Notes under the pieces: generated by a model
What the model was told of the DNA's origin: nothing
The model's input: only the letters and a program-made list of their open reading frames with translations
Database searches by the model: none
Assembly: GCA_022497145.1 (NCBI GenBank)
Contig: MU385890.1
Span: forward strand, 62,001 to 126,000
Direction of reading: 5' to 3'
Length of the DNA stretch: 64,000 nucleotides
Origin: Rostrohypoxylon terebratum
Lineage: Eukaryota > Ascomycota > Sordariomycetes > Xylariales > Hypoxylaceae
Position numbers and translations under genes: made by a program
Shown: piece after piece, positions 44,897-56,890 of the stretch
Position numbering within the stretch: position 1 is the stretch's first letter
Layout: each line of letters begins with the position of its first letter

Positions 44897-46886
44897 TCAA
44901 CCTATCTTTACCTCATCTAGTGGTGCTTGAGGAACAGGGGGTGTTCCGAGCAAGCTTTCTCGCTGCTCCCGCTTTCTCCTGCCCAATCGATCGCACCACT
45001 CCTCCGCACTGACGATGGTACCGTCAAGAACTCCGGATACTTGCGACATCATGTCGAGGCCTTCCTTAGCGAGGACCATCACTCGTTGAGCACTCTCGCG
45101 CGTCTCCTTCTCCTGCGCTTCTCGACCTTGCTCTCCGTTGGCGTTGGTATCGGCACGGTGCCCCTCCCGTTGACCGTCGCTAACCATATTTGCGACTCTG
45201 AATCTTTGGGGCAAGCTGGTCAAGTGGCGTCGCACTAGTTCTCGGGCATTTTCCGGCAGAGCGCCACCTGCATACCTGCTGACCGTGCTGATAACGTCCT
45301 GCAGGGTCCTAAGCACATCCATCCGAAGTTCGGCTATCTTAGCCGCAAATTGATTCCTGTCGGCGTGTTCGTCATTAGATGATGAACCGTTCATCGGATG
45401 ATCGCCCTCGATTTCTCTGGCTTCGGACTTCTCATATTTCTCCATAGTGGCTTTGAGAGCGTTGATAACGTTACCGATGCGGACATTGGCCCATCGGAGC
45501 CAGCTAAGACAATATTTGAGGCTGCGCAGACTTTCTTCGCTCATGGCGATACTTAGACCGGACGTTGACATGATGAAACGGGACTGCCATGGTGCGCTAT
45601 TCGAACGTGTCTCGGGTGGCACAAACTGCTCGGCGTACGGCGGAGATCGAAGCTCGTCGTAGGCTGGCAGAGTATCCACCGTACTTGCGACCGAAAGTCG
45701 GCGATCGTGGGAGTTATCATAAAATGCTCTAGGAGTCTGCGCGCCAGAGGCGGGTTCTGGAGTTGTCTCCTTGAAAGTACCAGTCCCGTCAACTCTTCGA
45801 CGCTTATGGGAGCCCATATCGGCGGATTCAATGTCAGGGTTCTGCGACTTGTGTCTTCTTCCACTACCTAAGAACCATCTAACGCTACCTTCTACGCCAG
45901 TTACGCGGCTAACAGACCCTACCGTATTCGCGATAGGGATGACATATCCCTCTACGTATTCAGCGCTCGACTTAAATCTCGGAGAGTAGTTCTTAGAGTT
46001 GACGTATGCCGAAGTAGCCCCTTCGATGGTTGTGGCCAGTAGAGGATGGGATGTGGTGAGTAATGAAATAAGCGGTTCTGAGTGCGACCCGTTCCTTTGT
46101 GAATTCGGCGAACCAGGCGTGGCAGCGTGCTTGTTCGACGGTGAAGATATGAAATCTAACGATTACCTTACTGTTAGTACTGCGATTACTTATTTCAATA
46201 GATGGCTTATATGTGGCATATGACATGACATATGACAAAGAGACGCGAAATGTCAAAAGCGACTAGTGTAACTAACCTGCTCTCAGATCGCCCAGGGCCT
46301 CCGCAGCCATTCGTACGTCTGGATCATCCAGACTGACGCTGCTAGCCCTCCCATCCTGAAAGCGATCCGGCGAAGGAGCGCTCACGCCGCTACTACTACT
46401 TGTATCTACATCCATGCGCATAGGTGACTCGGCATTCTGCGCATGGCTAGGATTATAATAAGCGGTAAGGGGATTAAGACTAGGCCAGTGACTAAGAGGC
46501 GACGGCGCCGGAGGAGAGTAGGCCGGTTCTGGCGGGTTAGGCGGAGTATATAGAGGATTGGACGAGGCTGTAAGAGTGGATAGAGAAGGGAGGTGATTAT
46601 TATTGGGTTTTTGGTCGTCGTAACTGGGCGCGTTCGGAAATTTGATCGGAGCAAGTTCCGTCTTTGGAGGGTCGGGAAACCTTAAGCCTCCCGGATCGTG
46701 GGTTTTCGAATAGGACGGCGGTGGATACAGCGGAAGTTTGAAGGGTCGGTCTAGTTTATCGAAGATGCCGGCTGTAGGATCGGATGAAGGTGATATGTGT
46801 CGGGTTTCTGATTGTTGGAAGAGACTGTGCTTCTGATCGTGAGTCGGCGGCGGGGGAAAAGACATGTGATTCTGCTGCTGTTCCAT
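44897..46886 (-). CDS. OPI1: Opi1-family transcriptional regulator
   Basis: Two exons, 46886..46277 and 46155..44897, joined over a 121-nt intron (donor GTTAGT) that splits an Asp codon; 622 residues. Exon 1 encodes a Pro/Ser-rich disordered region ending in RMAAEALGDLRAG, the conserved start of the Opi1 domain. Exon 2 continues with LISLLTTSHPLLATTIEGAT, SAYVNSKNYSPRFKSSAEYV, PIANTVGSVSRVTGVEGSVR and, near the end, SLRSLKYCLSWLRWANVRIG. In yeast Opi1 represses inositol- and choline-responsive phospholipid genes and is held at the ER by phosphatidic acid. In filamentous fungi the domain is kept but the partners are less clear. The KRRR after MGSH could serve as a nuclear signal. A CATGTGAAAA word lies about 310 nt upstream. 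Confidence 0.92.
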
Positions 46887-49800
46887 AATGTCGTGTTCTA
46901 ATATCGCTGAATGCGACTCTACCGAAGATCAACTTTGCAGATACTAGCGATAGACCGCAGAGGATGTAAAACAGGCAATGGTCATTTGCGCATTTGCGAT
47001 AGGTGTTGCTGTGAAGAATATCGGTATCAAGTATGTCGAGAGCGCATGAGCACTTGAGATGTCGAAAGTCGGTACTGTACTGTACTACCTAGTATACAGA
47101 TGAAACGATCGGTGTCGGTAGAATATGAAGTATGATGTGTTGGGTTTAACGTTAGGAAATTGTTGGTTCGTAAGATTGAATTACCCGGTTATTCATGTGA
47201 AAATATGGTAAAAATAATAATAATTAAAACAAAATATTACACAGACAATGAACGAAATAAAATAGAATGCGTATAATATCAGGTAACAAGGGTAACAAGC
47301 GAATATGATAATGAAAGACGTAAAAATGAATATCACAATAGTTGGTAGTAAGTTGATATGTTGGTAAGTTGTAAGTCGTAAGTACAGTAAGGGAGACAAA
47401 GTAAGGCCAAGGCTGAACGGGTTTCGGTGAGAGGATGATGATGATGAAGGAAGGATTCGAGATTCGAAATTCGAAGGTAGCGTAGCGATGTAAGAAACAT
47501 CAACTACCAACTGCTGGAATAATCATTATGGGGCCCCCGGGACCACTTTCTCGATATGCAGAGTACGTAGTATGCAGGTGCTTCGTTTGTGGATTGTGGA
47601 TCGCGGTGTCCCGGTGTCCCAAGACTCTCCAAGCGGCAGCTGGAAAAGGCGGGTTCATTCAATATTCGAATGTTCAATGTTGGATAGGAATGGAGGGGGA
47701 AGGGACGAAAAGGGTCGCTGATGCCCGTGGAAATGGCGGAATATGGAACATGGAATATGAAAAGAGAGTACGAGTTTTGCGCATTGGGTTGCAGTTGCAG
47801 GCGTATTGGCATTTAGCATTGAGAAAGAGGGCCTCGGGAAGGAGAGGGGGGGTCTAGGCTGCTGGCTGCTGAAAAAAACCTCCAGGGCTCCCTATCAGGG
47901 AGGCTACGAGTACAAATTCATGGTTTCTTAGTGGTATATTTCCACAGGTCAGGCGCTCGTCGGTCGCTGCTACCGTGTTCCGCAGGGGAGAGGCAAAGCA
48001 CGCGGCAGCCGGCAGGGTCTAGGTGGAAACCAGGGGATCTCGCATCCTAAATGGTTAATGTAAGCTTGGCGTGGATTATGATTGGATAAATCTCTGTAAA
48101 AAGAACTCCACAGGAAGCTTCCCCAAACATTAGTATGGAAATACCTACACAGTACCTTTCATACCGTACCGCAGTGCCAGTCTGCCAGTCTCCCAGTTCA
48201 ACATTGGCCCATCGGCTTGTGAAAGCCTTACCTTAATAATACCTAGTAATACTTGCAAGTTACGACAATTTATCGCTCTTCGACTGACGACACGAACCAC
48301 TTACCGAATCAAGGTGGAATTAGGTCCACGTATCGAAAGTTGGATCTCTTCCTATGGTCACATGTTTGAAACCTACATGAGGATGACATGTTGTTATTAA
48401 TTATTATGCTATTATGCGAAGCGCTTTGAGAAATGAGTTCAGATTTAAGGTCTAGATGTCAATCTCGAACACTTTTGATGTTCTATTTCCAGTCTATTTC
48501 TGCGGTCGAGTCTTGAAAGTTGAACGTGCTTGCAAATCCCGTATTTATAGGTACTTTATCGATCATTACCGATCATGATTGAATGACATATTGAAACGAC
48601 TAGAGAAGTGCTGAAAAGCCAAAAGGATTCAGGAGTACGTAGTAAATCTATAAATTCATTGGAATAATATCTTGCAAAATAAGACCGCAAAAGTACAAGA
48701 TCAACTACGGGTGACGGGTGTAAGACGTCTAGTTTTCCCGACAGACACAAGACAGACACAAGAAGGTACAAGCACGTGTAAATCAGCCCAAGTAATGTCA
48801 CGGCTGATGGTCTAAAAAAATGTGTCCGGGTGATCACATGCAACTAATATTATCGTTTTCGACCAGTGAGAGAGAAGATGATTCGTCACTATTGACACTG
48901 TGAAAGGAAAAAAAAGCAGAGGAAAAGCATATGATAACGTCTTTTCTTTCCCTAGGATCCGACACGACCGCCAAATGAAAACCCGGCACCGACGGCAATT
49001 ATGTACCCAATCCGATGCTTCGTCGATATTCAATCCCTTTCATCTGCTTTGATTCTCTTCTTTGAGAGAAGTATCTTTAAATCGACTATTTTGTCATTTT
49101 GTCTGTTTCCAGCTTTTTAGATTCGAGGAAGGTTCATATGTAATAATGCGTACAAACAGGGAATGCGCCTGTTACGTATTTGGTTCCACTCCTAACGTCA
49201 GAGAACTATCCTCGGGACCTCAGCTTAAAGATAGTGAGAGACGGACTTCAGGTAAATGTGATAATAGTTGCCGACTAAGTGGATAAGCTTGGCAGGTTTG
49301 ATAGGAAACAACCCGAGTTGTCAACGGCCTAGAGGGACGGAAGTAGATTCCGAAGTGACATTGTTACTGACATTTTTAGAGACCGGCGTGGCAAACACGG
49401 AAATACCAAAATTATGTAAAACCCATGATTTTCGTTTGTCAAATTTGTTAAATCTGTTGAGAAGTAGATACTTAATTAAGTCTTAGGTAGGTATTACTCT
49501 TCGAAGTCTTCCAAATCTTGGTCCGAGATTGAATGATTTATGAGACAATAATCAGGATTTAGTCTAGGAACGACTCGATCAAAGACCACCAACTTCTCAT
49601 AATTACCTAGTATGTATTACATATAATAAAATTGAAACATGGCGTCCAAAGGAGCCTCCATGTATCATCGCTAGACTTCGTAGGCCGACTCATATGAGAA
49701 GGAATGCGAGTTGATCCTAGGATTCCAGCATAGCCACGAATGACTTTTAAGATGGACATATTCCTCGACAATCTCGGAATACGAACATGAGAACATCTGG

Positions 49801-50623
49801 AAAGAGTAGGCAGATATCTACTTCGTTCCAAAGTAATATAGAAATAAAATGTCCGGTCCCTCTGACGCTGCCCAAGCAACAGTATGTTGCCAGTACGGCA
49901 GATAATACTCGGGCAGCTCTTATGGCACCATATCGAATGAATCCTTCTCCGCGTCTCGAAATCGCAATCTACATCAACGGCGACACGGTAGGAAACCAAC
50001 AGAATGTAGGTACCGGTTGTGTGAGAAATAATGAGCTGCACTGTCTATTGGACGCGTTGAAGAAGAAAGGAAGGAAAAGAGTAGAAAAAAAATTGCGAGC
50101 AAAGATTGTTATCATGAAAATCTAAGTGGGTCCTAGCGATTGGTTCCACTGCAGCCACGTGACGGGATGAAAAGTTGGGGATTAATATTCGTACCTAGTA
50201 CATACTTCGTAATACACCTAGCCACATCTTAAAAACTGGTGCCTTCCAAGATTAAAGTGATTTGAGGCTGAACAAGATGGAGCTGTGGCTTGGCATAATA
50301 TGTTAAGCTTCCAATGGTAAGGCGAAATGCCAATTAGGTGGGGTCTTTGAAAGCTGGTCTGGCATCTTGGATTTCGATCCTTGGATTCTTGGATTCTCGA
50401 ACTCGGTAACTTTTGAGATTGTGTGCGCATGCGATTTACGGAGTAGACATCTTTCTTTCGACGACATATTTTTCCCCGTTTTATGGTCTCAACGTGCGCT
50501 CTACGAATTATGCTTGATTGACGCGTTGTATGATTGAGAATATCTAAATCTTTCCGCCTGGCCTCAGAGCCAATTGCCATCCTCTTACCCGCGACCCCTG
50601 AATCTAATATACAGACCGACATC
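46887..50623. other. 3.7 kb divergent region without supported gene
   Basis: Promoter sides of OPI1 and APM1. Contains TACTGTACTGTACTACC words near 47075, an AT-rich AATAAT stretch at 47210-47240, and long stretches with many stops. Several frames of 70-145 codons exist on both strands, but none has a family, a plausible start context or splice-joined partner. Confidence 0.5.
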
Positions 50624-52135
50624 ATGGCATCAGCCGTCTTCTTTCTCGACTTGAAGGGCAAGGTATATTGATGTGTCTCTAAACATTCGTCACAGCAGGA
50701 AGACTGACATGCGTCATAGACCCTTCTTGCCCGAAACTACCGAGGTGATATTCCCATGTCGGCTGTCGAGAAATTCCCCATACTCCTTAGCGAAGCCGAA
50801 GAAGAGTCCTCTGCCGTACCACCATGTTTCTCTCACGAAGGCATCAACGTATGTGCTCCGAGCTTGATTTGGTTCTGACGATCGACGCTAACTACTGTCA
50901 GTACTTGTATATCCGACACAACAACCTCTATCTCCTCGCCCTAACAAAGCGAAACACCAACGCCGCCGAGATCCTCCTATTCTTACACAAAGTAGTCGAA
51001 GTGTTTACCGAGTATTTCAAAGCGCTCGAAGAAGAGTCTATCCGCGACAACTTTGTCATCATATACGAATTACTAGACGAGATGATGGATTTCGGTTACC
51101 CACAGACAACCGAGTCCAAGATTCTACAAGAATACATCACCCAGGAATCCCACAAACTAGAAGTACAAGCCCGGCCACCTATCGCGGTCACAAATGCTGT
51201 CTCGTGGAGGTCCGAGGGCATACGGTACAGGAAGAACGAGGTATTTCTAGATGTGGTCGAGAGCTTGAATTTGCTGGTCTCGTCCAACGGAAATGTGTTG
51301 CGGTCCGAAATCCTAGGTGCAATTAAGATGAAGTGCTATTTATCCGGCATGCCAGAATTGCGACTAGGTCTGAATGACAAGGTCATGTTCGAAACGACAG
51401 GAAGGACGACAAGAGGAAAGGCTATCGAGATGGAAGACGTCAAATTTCACCAATGCGTCCGATTATCACGTTTCGAAAACGACCGGACTATTTCCTTTAT
51501 CCCACCGGATGGCGAATTTGAGTTGATGAGTTATCGGTTGAACACACAAGTCAAACCCCTGATCTGGGTCGAATGTGTAGTGGAAAGTCACTCGGGATCG
51601 CGAATCGAGTATATGCTGAAGGCGAAGGCGCAATTCAAGAGGAGGAGCACGGCTAACAACGTCGAAATCATTGTTCCGGTGCCCGATGATGCCGATTCAC
51701 CGCGGTTCCGGACGAACATAGGTAGTGTCCACTACGCCCCTGAGCAGAGTGCGATCGTGTGGAAGATCAAGCAGTTCGGAGGTAGTAAGGAATTCCTCAT
51801 GCGAGCTGAGCTAGGACTTCCCAGCGTACGAGGTGATGACGAACATGGCGGTGGTATGACTGGTGGATTTGGTGGAAGTATGGGTGGTGTCAATGCGGGC
51901 AAGGGCGCTAAGAGACCCATCCAAGTGAAGTTTGAAATTCCTTATTTCACAACTAGCGGTATTCAAGTGCGATACCTGAAGATCACAGAACCTAAGGTTT
52001 GTCGTCGTCAATTTATTCATCTCTAATATACCATCTGACGCTAACATTCAATAGCTACAATACCCATCATTGCCTTGGGTCAGGTACATCACCCAGTCAG
52101 GAGACATAGCGGTACGATTACCAGACGCTGTATGA
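50624..52135 (+). CDS. APM1: AP-1 clathrin adaptor mu subunit
   Basis: Four exons: 50624..50662, 50720..50848, 50902..51996 and 52055..52135. Introns are 57, 53 and 58 nt; 447 residues, the normal mu1 length. Exon 1 is a 13-codon mini-exon (MASAVFFLDLKGK), typical of mu adaptins. The longin-like domain covers about 1-145 (LYLLALTKRNTNAAEILLFL, YELLDEMMDFGYPQTTE). The mu homology domain follows from VSWRSEGIRYRKNEVFLDVV to the exon 4 end, LPWVRYITQSGDIAVRL. It includes FIPPDGEFELMSYRL and the region that forms the YxxPhi cargo pocket. The mu-specific C-terminal strand is supplied only by exon 4. AP-1 sorts cargo between the trans-Golgi network and endosomes. A Gly-rich insert (HGGGMTGGFGGSMGG) is a fungal variable loop. 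Confidence 0.96.
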
Positions 52136-52740
52136 GAGGTCAGCGTTGACCTGTTAATGTTCAACCAATATGTCACTTTTCGATAGGTCTAGAGAAAAGT
52201 CTCAGGTAGAGTTGATAAGTCACAACTGATCAGTGACAACGCCGGACATGAATATCAAACGAATTTCCGAATCCCCTTCGTCCATATACCCTAGTTTTAA
52301 TTTATTCTCTTTGATCAAGTTCACCTCTATTTTTCAGCTGAGACCCCAAAGTTGGGGTACCCCTGAAAGTATGCTCTACGATGTGATGTTAGTGTCAATT
52401 TATTGCTGACAAATGCTGGATTTCTTGGAATTGCTGCATATTAGGAACGCTCTCATGAACGTGTGAGATGAGAACTGATAGTATAATACATCTCACAGTT
52501 TCATACCTGTCGTTTTCTTTATTTCTCTATTCAGGGGCGCTATCCCTAGGTAAGTGATCCTGTTGATCATGAAGCATCGTCAGCAGTCTTCATATACGAT
52601 GTTCACTACCCCCGATTCATCGCCTCCGAATACCACCAAAGTCCTACCGTTTCATTTTCACAGACCTCTCTAGACTGTACAGTTATTTTCAACCCGTACA
52701 ACTCCTTCAATTCACCCCCTTTATCTATCAAATTGTCACC
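52136..52740. other. intergenic, no gene seen
   Basis: 3' region of APM1 and promoter of the broken HET gene. No coding frame. Confidence 0.6.
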
Positions 52741-54446
52741 ATGCGTCTTATCGATGTCACTACACTCGAGCTCAAGCAGTTCCACGGGGACCAGACCCCA
52801 CAATACGCCATTCTCTCCCACACGTGGGATGGAGATAACGAGGTCACATTCCAAGAGTGGGAACGTCGTGCCGACAGTGCCATCCAACGCAAGAGTGGCT
52901 ACGCCAAGATCATGGGGGCATGTCGCCGTGCTCGGGCCGACGGTCTGCAGTATCTCTGGTGTGACACCAACTGTATCGACAAGACCAGCTCTGCTGAGCT
53001 AAGCGAGGCCATCAACAGCATGTTTGCCTGGTACCGGGACTCGACTGTATGCTATGCGTACCTCGCCGATGTCCAGGCAACTGCACATTCATTTGAGAAG
53101 AGCCGTTAGCATAACAGAGGATGGACGCTACAAGAGCTGCTCGCCCCATGCACGGTGATTTTCTTCGACGGCAGCTGGGTGAGACTTGGGGACAAGATCT
53201 CATCGGCGGATAAGATATCAGGTATCACCAAGATCCATAAAGGAGCCTTAATGGACCGCTCAACAATTCACGACTACTCCCTAGCCCAACGGATGTCCTG
53301 GGCTGCTAATCGCCAAACAACTCGCTCAGAGGATATTGCCTATTGTCTCTTAGGCATATTTGATATCAATATGCCATTGCTGTATGGCGAAGGTCTTAAA
53401 GCATTTACCAGGCTGCAACGAGAAATCATCAAGGTGTCAAATGACCAAAGCATACTTGCATGGGATTTGGGATCTGAAAGTTTCCCCAGCCAGACAAGCC
53501 TTTAGCACCATCCCCTATCGCTTTCCGTTTTTGTGGTTCTATTGCGCGGGCACAGGAAATTAAGCAGGAACCGTACTCTGTGACTAACTTAGGTATATCT
53601 ATAAATCTACCGGTTGTGAAGACACTCATGATGGGGACCATACTAGTCGGGTTGAATTGTGCCATGGAAATCCAAAAGAACGATACGTCTAACTCCGAGT
53701 GTCTTGAATCTACTCATGTTCGAAGACAGTTCCGAATATGGATCCTACTGCGTCACCTAGAACATGATAGATATATCAGAGTTCATAAACCGTCGTCGCG
53801 AATCTTCCTTGATCAGTCATATTCCTTCTCTGCTCATCCAACGTCCTCAATTCTATTTCTAGCTCTGCTGGAAAGCCCAGCAATTCCGACCGCGAGTACT
53901 GAGCCAGGCCCCCTTATATCAAAAACGAGTTTCCCCCCCAACGCGTCGGGATCTCTCATCACAGTCTCTTCAGGGAAACTGGCTCCCCTCGGTTCCGTGC
54001 TGAGAGAAACATATCCTTTAGGAAAATTCACCATCATATCGCTCAAACCACGAGGTCCTTCGACGCTATCACACCAACTTATTTCAAGCGGAAGTTTTGT
54101 CACAATCATATCCATATTTTGGAATAGGTATGAGCAACCTCAAGATTGGCTTCAAACGACGGTCGTCGATACAAACATGCTACTCACGCGCCAAATGGCC
54201 GTACAAACAGAGTGGGGCTGTATATTCAATGGAAGGTGTCAGCATCTTGAATGTTGTAATTCAATATCGTCATTACAGAAACTTCACAAGCGCTTACGAT
54301 ATGCATACGGACGGTCGTCAATCATCAACACGTCAGCGGACAATTATCCCCTAATTGCAATTGAAAATAGCTCTCTAAAGGATATTTTCGGACAGCCTAT
54401 AGCCATACTACGAATCATGTTTAGGGAGAACCCGAGACCAGGCTGA
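52741..54446 (+). pseudogene. broken HET-domain gene (HET-E/HET-D type N-terminus)
   Basis: The ATG at 52741 opens a typical HET protein: MRLIDVTTLELKQF, then QYAILSHTWDGDNEVTFQEW, YLWCDTNCIDKTSSAELSEA and MFAWYRDSTVCYAYLADV. A TAG at 53107-53109 stops it exactly where the family has Trp in SRW-x-TRGWTLQEL; the text resumes in the same frame as RGWTLQELLAPCTVIFFDGS, with RMSWAANRQTTRSEDIAYCL, LLGIFDINMPLLYGEG and AFTRLQREI. A frameshift between about 53470 and 53500 then moves the frame to the 3' part (PLAPSP-x-AF, PYSVTNLGISINLP), which stays open to 54446. One nonsense change and one frameshift therefore inactivate it. No intron with GT-AG borders explains either. No NACHT or WD repeats follow. 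HET genes evolve fast, and loss of one allele class is common. Confidence 0.85.
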
Positions 54447-54626
54447 GGTTATCCTATTCTAATCGATACCACTAAATCTTTAGGTAACAATTCCTACTTG
54501 CCTAGGCCCTAGGTATCTAGTAGGCATTCATTCGATATCCCAAAAATTAGGGCCAACTAATTTTCTATATGGGAGAACCCTTATAACTCCAAATAGATTA
54601 GTTACCTAGGTATTCAATGATGCCGT

Positions 54627-55298
54627 TTAGTATACCCACTTAAGGTGCTGCGTGCCGCGCCCAAGGGCCTGCAAAAGCATTAAAACATGTCGTGCAGAAT
54701 TTCCTGCGTTACCTAGACAGTTTCTATCAAACGCGTTAGAAGTGATCCCTAAAGTATTTTCGAGCGCTTCCGATAAGGAAACAGCATTTGCCTCCTCATG
54801 TTGAGCTTGCCATATCTTTTCAGTATCCAGAATGATCGATGAGTATGGGACTTCCCAGCAATGCCTAAGCAAGTCCAAAACATCCCTTATATTATGCCCC
54901 ACAACACATAAGACAGGGTGCCCGATGGCTAAGAACTGAAAAACTTCTTCAAGAAGAGGTCCGACTGTGGGATCATCTACCACGTCCGTTATTCCGTATA
55001 AAAACAGCTCTGGGTCAATTGGCAAACATTGACTTTGAGGGGGTACATTATCTTTGACACGCCAATGAAAACTTCGAACTTCGGTATTATCAGGGCACCA
55101 TGCGCTAAGACCAATATCAGCGATTTTCCTTCGGTCTTGAATTTGAGCGTGGGCATCAATTGCAACATAGACCAGCTGAGACTTGTCTGGTTCTTGCCAT
55201 AGTGTTGCTAGTTGCTTGAGATGGTTTGAATGCTGTTTAGCACCGGTATTAAAAGATACACTTTTTTTTGTTTTGTTCGGTCCGGCAAAACTGGGCAT
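54627..55298 (-). CDS. Gfd2/YDR514C-like RNase H-fold protein
   Basis: Single exon, 223 residues from the ATG at 55298. It resembles fungal Gfd2/YDR514C C-terminal-like proteins with a DEDD 3'-5' exonuclease fold. LVYVAIDAHAQIQ fills the first strand, where the family usually has Asp-x-Glu; here the second acid is His. KIADIGLSAWCP follows. The next strands are RSFHWRVKDN and VLCVVGHNIRDVLDLLRHCW (GHN-x3-D, the second acidic site). SIILDTEKIWQAQ holds another Asp. The C-terminal NSARHVLMLLQAL replaces the usual N/H-A-x-D block without a clear Asp. The altered residues suggest weak or lost catalysis. It lies tail to tail with the broken HET gene, 180 nt apart. Family assignment rests on fold motifs only. 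Confidence 0.62.
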   Translation of the reverse strand: MPSFAGPNKTKKSVSFNTGAKQHSNHLKQLATLWQEPDKSQLVYVAIDAHAQIQDRRKIADIGLSAWCPDNTEVRSFHWRVKDNVPPQSQCLPIDPELFLYGITDVVDDPTVGPLLEEVFQFLAIGHPVLCVVGHNIRDVLDLLRHCWEVPYSSIILDTEKIWQAQHEEANAVSLSEALENTLGITSNAFDRNCLGNAGNSARHVLMLLQALGRGTQHLKWVY

Positions 55299-56890
55299 TA
55301 AGCCATAGCTTCAGTTTAGTGAAGATGAATATAAGAAACCGTAAGACGATGATTACCAGAGTTTTTATCCAGCTGGCGTTGGCGGCGCCATCAGGGGGTT
55401 CATGATTTTTGGTAATTTTCGCAGTAGAGATCATGGTGACGTAAATTTCAAATTAATTCAGTAGATTTAAAGTAGACATTGTGAAATGAGAAAAGATTGC
55501 CATGAAACTCTATTTAAGAAACCCAATTGCTTTTCAATTTAAGCATACGACCAAATTTGGACTCGTTGAGAGCTCTCAGCTGGCCTTTGTTTCGATAACA
55601 AATGGCCCGTAAATGACAATAACAGTACTGCAATTTTCATTGTTTGAGTGTATTCCTTTGGTTTTCAAGTGCCGAGTACTTACCTGGGACCTAGGACCTA
55701 GGTAGTCACGCAGACAAAACTTAACCTGCTAGGTACACATAAGTAGCTTCACCATAGAGGAAGGGTGCGTACCTGAATAATGGGTCGATATCAAATTGGA
55801 ATATATGTAGGTAGAGAGGTAAGTTTCAAGCCGCAAAGAGACTGGATCCTGAATATTTATTTTGTGACTACTACGATGGATGTGATGAAATGTAAAGATT
55901 ACTTCAGTGGCCTATTCTCTTCTCCCCCAAACCACTAAGAGGTACACAAGTTAATATCAATATTACAATCTAAAGTTGACGTCCATCAAATCTTGTTGAG
56001 TTTATATAATGACCTAGCCACTACATGGAGGTTACTCCAAGCTCGGTATGGCGACGGAAGAAGACTCGACGGGGACGGAGGGCAGGAACCCCCACGTTCT
56101 TACATAGGGCTTCGCGCTAATAGGCGACGATCTGATGGATCTACCCCGGATAATTAACAATTGGAGGGAATTGGAGTCGAGTGGAACTTGAAGAAAACTC
56201 CCCCACGCTAAGCTCCGTAGGCGCAAGCCCCCGTTACCCCCGCGCTAGATCCTTGGCGAATATTCCCATCCGTGCCTATCCATTCTTTTTCCCACATCTT
56301 CAGCCGTCCCGAACGGTGGAAGGTGGAAAGTGGAAAGTAGAAAGTAAAAAAAAAAAGTGGTCCGTGGAACGTGGGAAATCTCGCGCAATTGCCAATTGCT
56401 AATCTGACGATATCTTTTGTTCCTGACGTTCCGTACCATTCCCCGTTCCCCGTTCTCTATTCCCCATTTCCGTACCCTACATACTACATAATTCCTTAGG
56501 AATACACCCATACATCCCCATACATCCACATACGTCCACATACATCCACACACACATCCGTACAAAGCCGTACATAGTACACACCAATAATACATTACCG
56601 TATACCTACCAGGTAGTCGTACATCAATCCCTTACCGCTCCGTTCCTTGTCTACCCTTTGTCTACCCTCCTTGTTCCCTTATTGTTCCCTATTGAAAACT
56701 AGTCCTGACCCCCATCGACTCCGCTCGAGGCTCGTCTTAGTCTGGTTTACCATACCAATCTTACCAATCTCCCCCCTTTCGATCCGCGGAAGACGGTTGA
56801 CGGCAAAGCGCATATGCAGGTCATTATTGAATGATCGATTTTTTTTTTGGGATTCTAGGTACTCTCGCCTAGGCAGGCATGGATTAAACC
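55299..56890. other. divergent intergenic region
   Basis: Promoters of the Gfd2-like and C2H2 genes. Has a GACCTAGGACCTAGGTA near-palindrome at about 55689-55705, purine-rich GGAAAGTGGAAAGTAGAAAG at 56325-56346 and CATACATCCACATACGTCC repeats at 56510-56570. A minus-strand frame at 55249-55434 overlapping the Gfd2-like start is not convincing. Confidence 0.55.

Noticed and set aside
47528..47857. 109-codon plus-strand ATG frame upstream of OPI1
   Set aside because: Composition is not protein-like and it lies in the probable OPI1 promoter and leader region.
53095..53130. Intron that would remove the TAG in the HET gene
   Set aside because: No GT-AG pair keeps the frame and the conserved text on both sides; the two halves abut in the same frame with only the Trp codon replaced.
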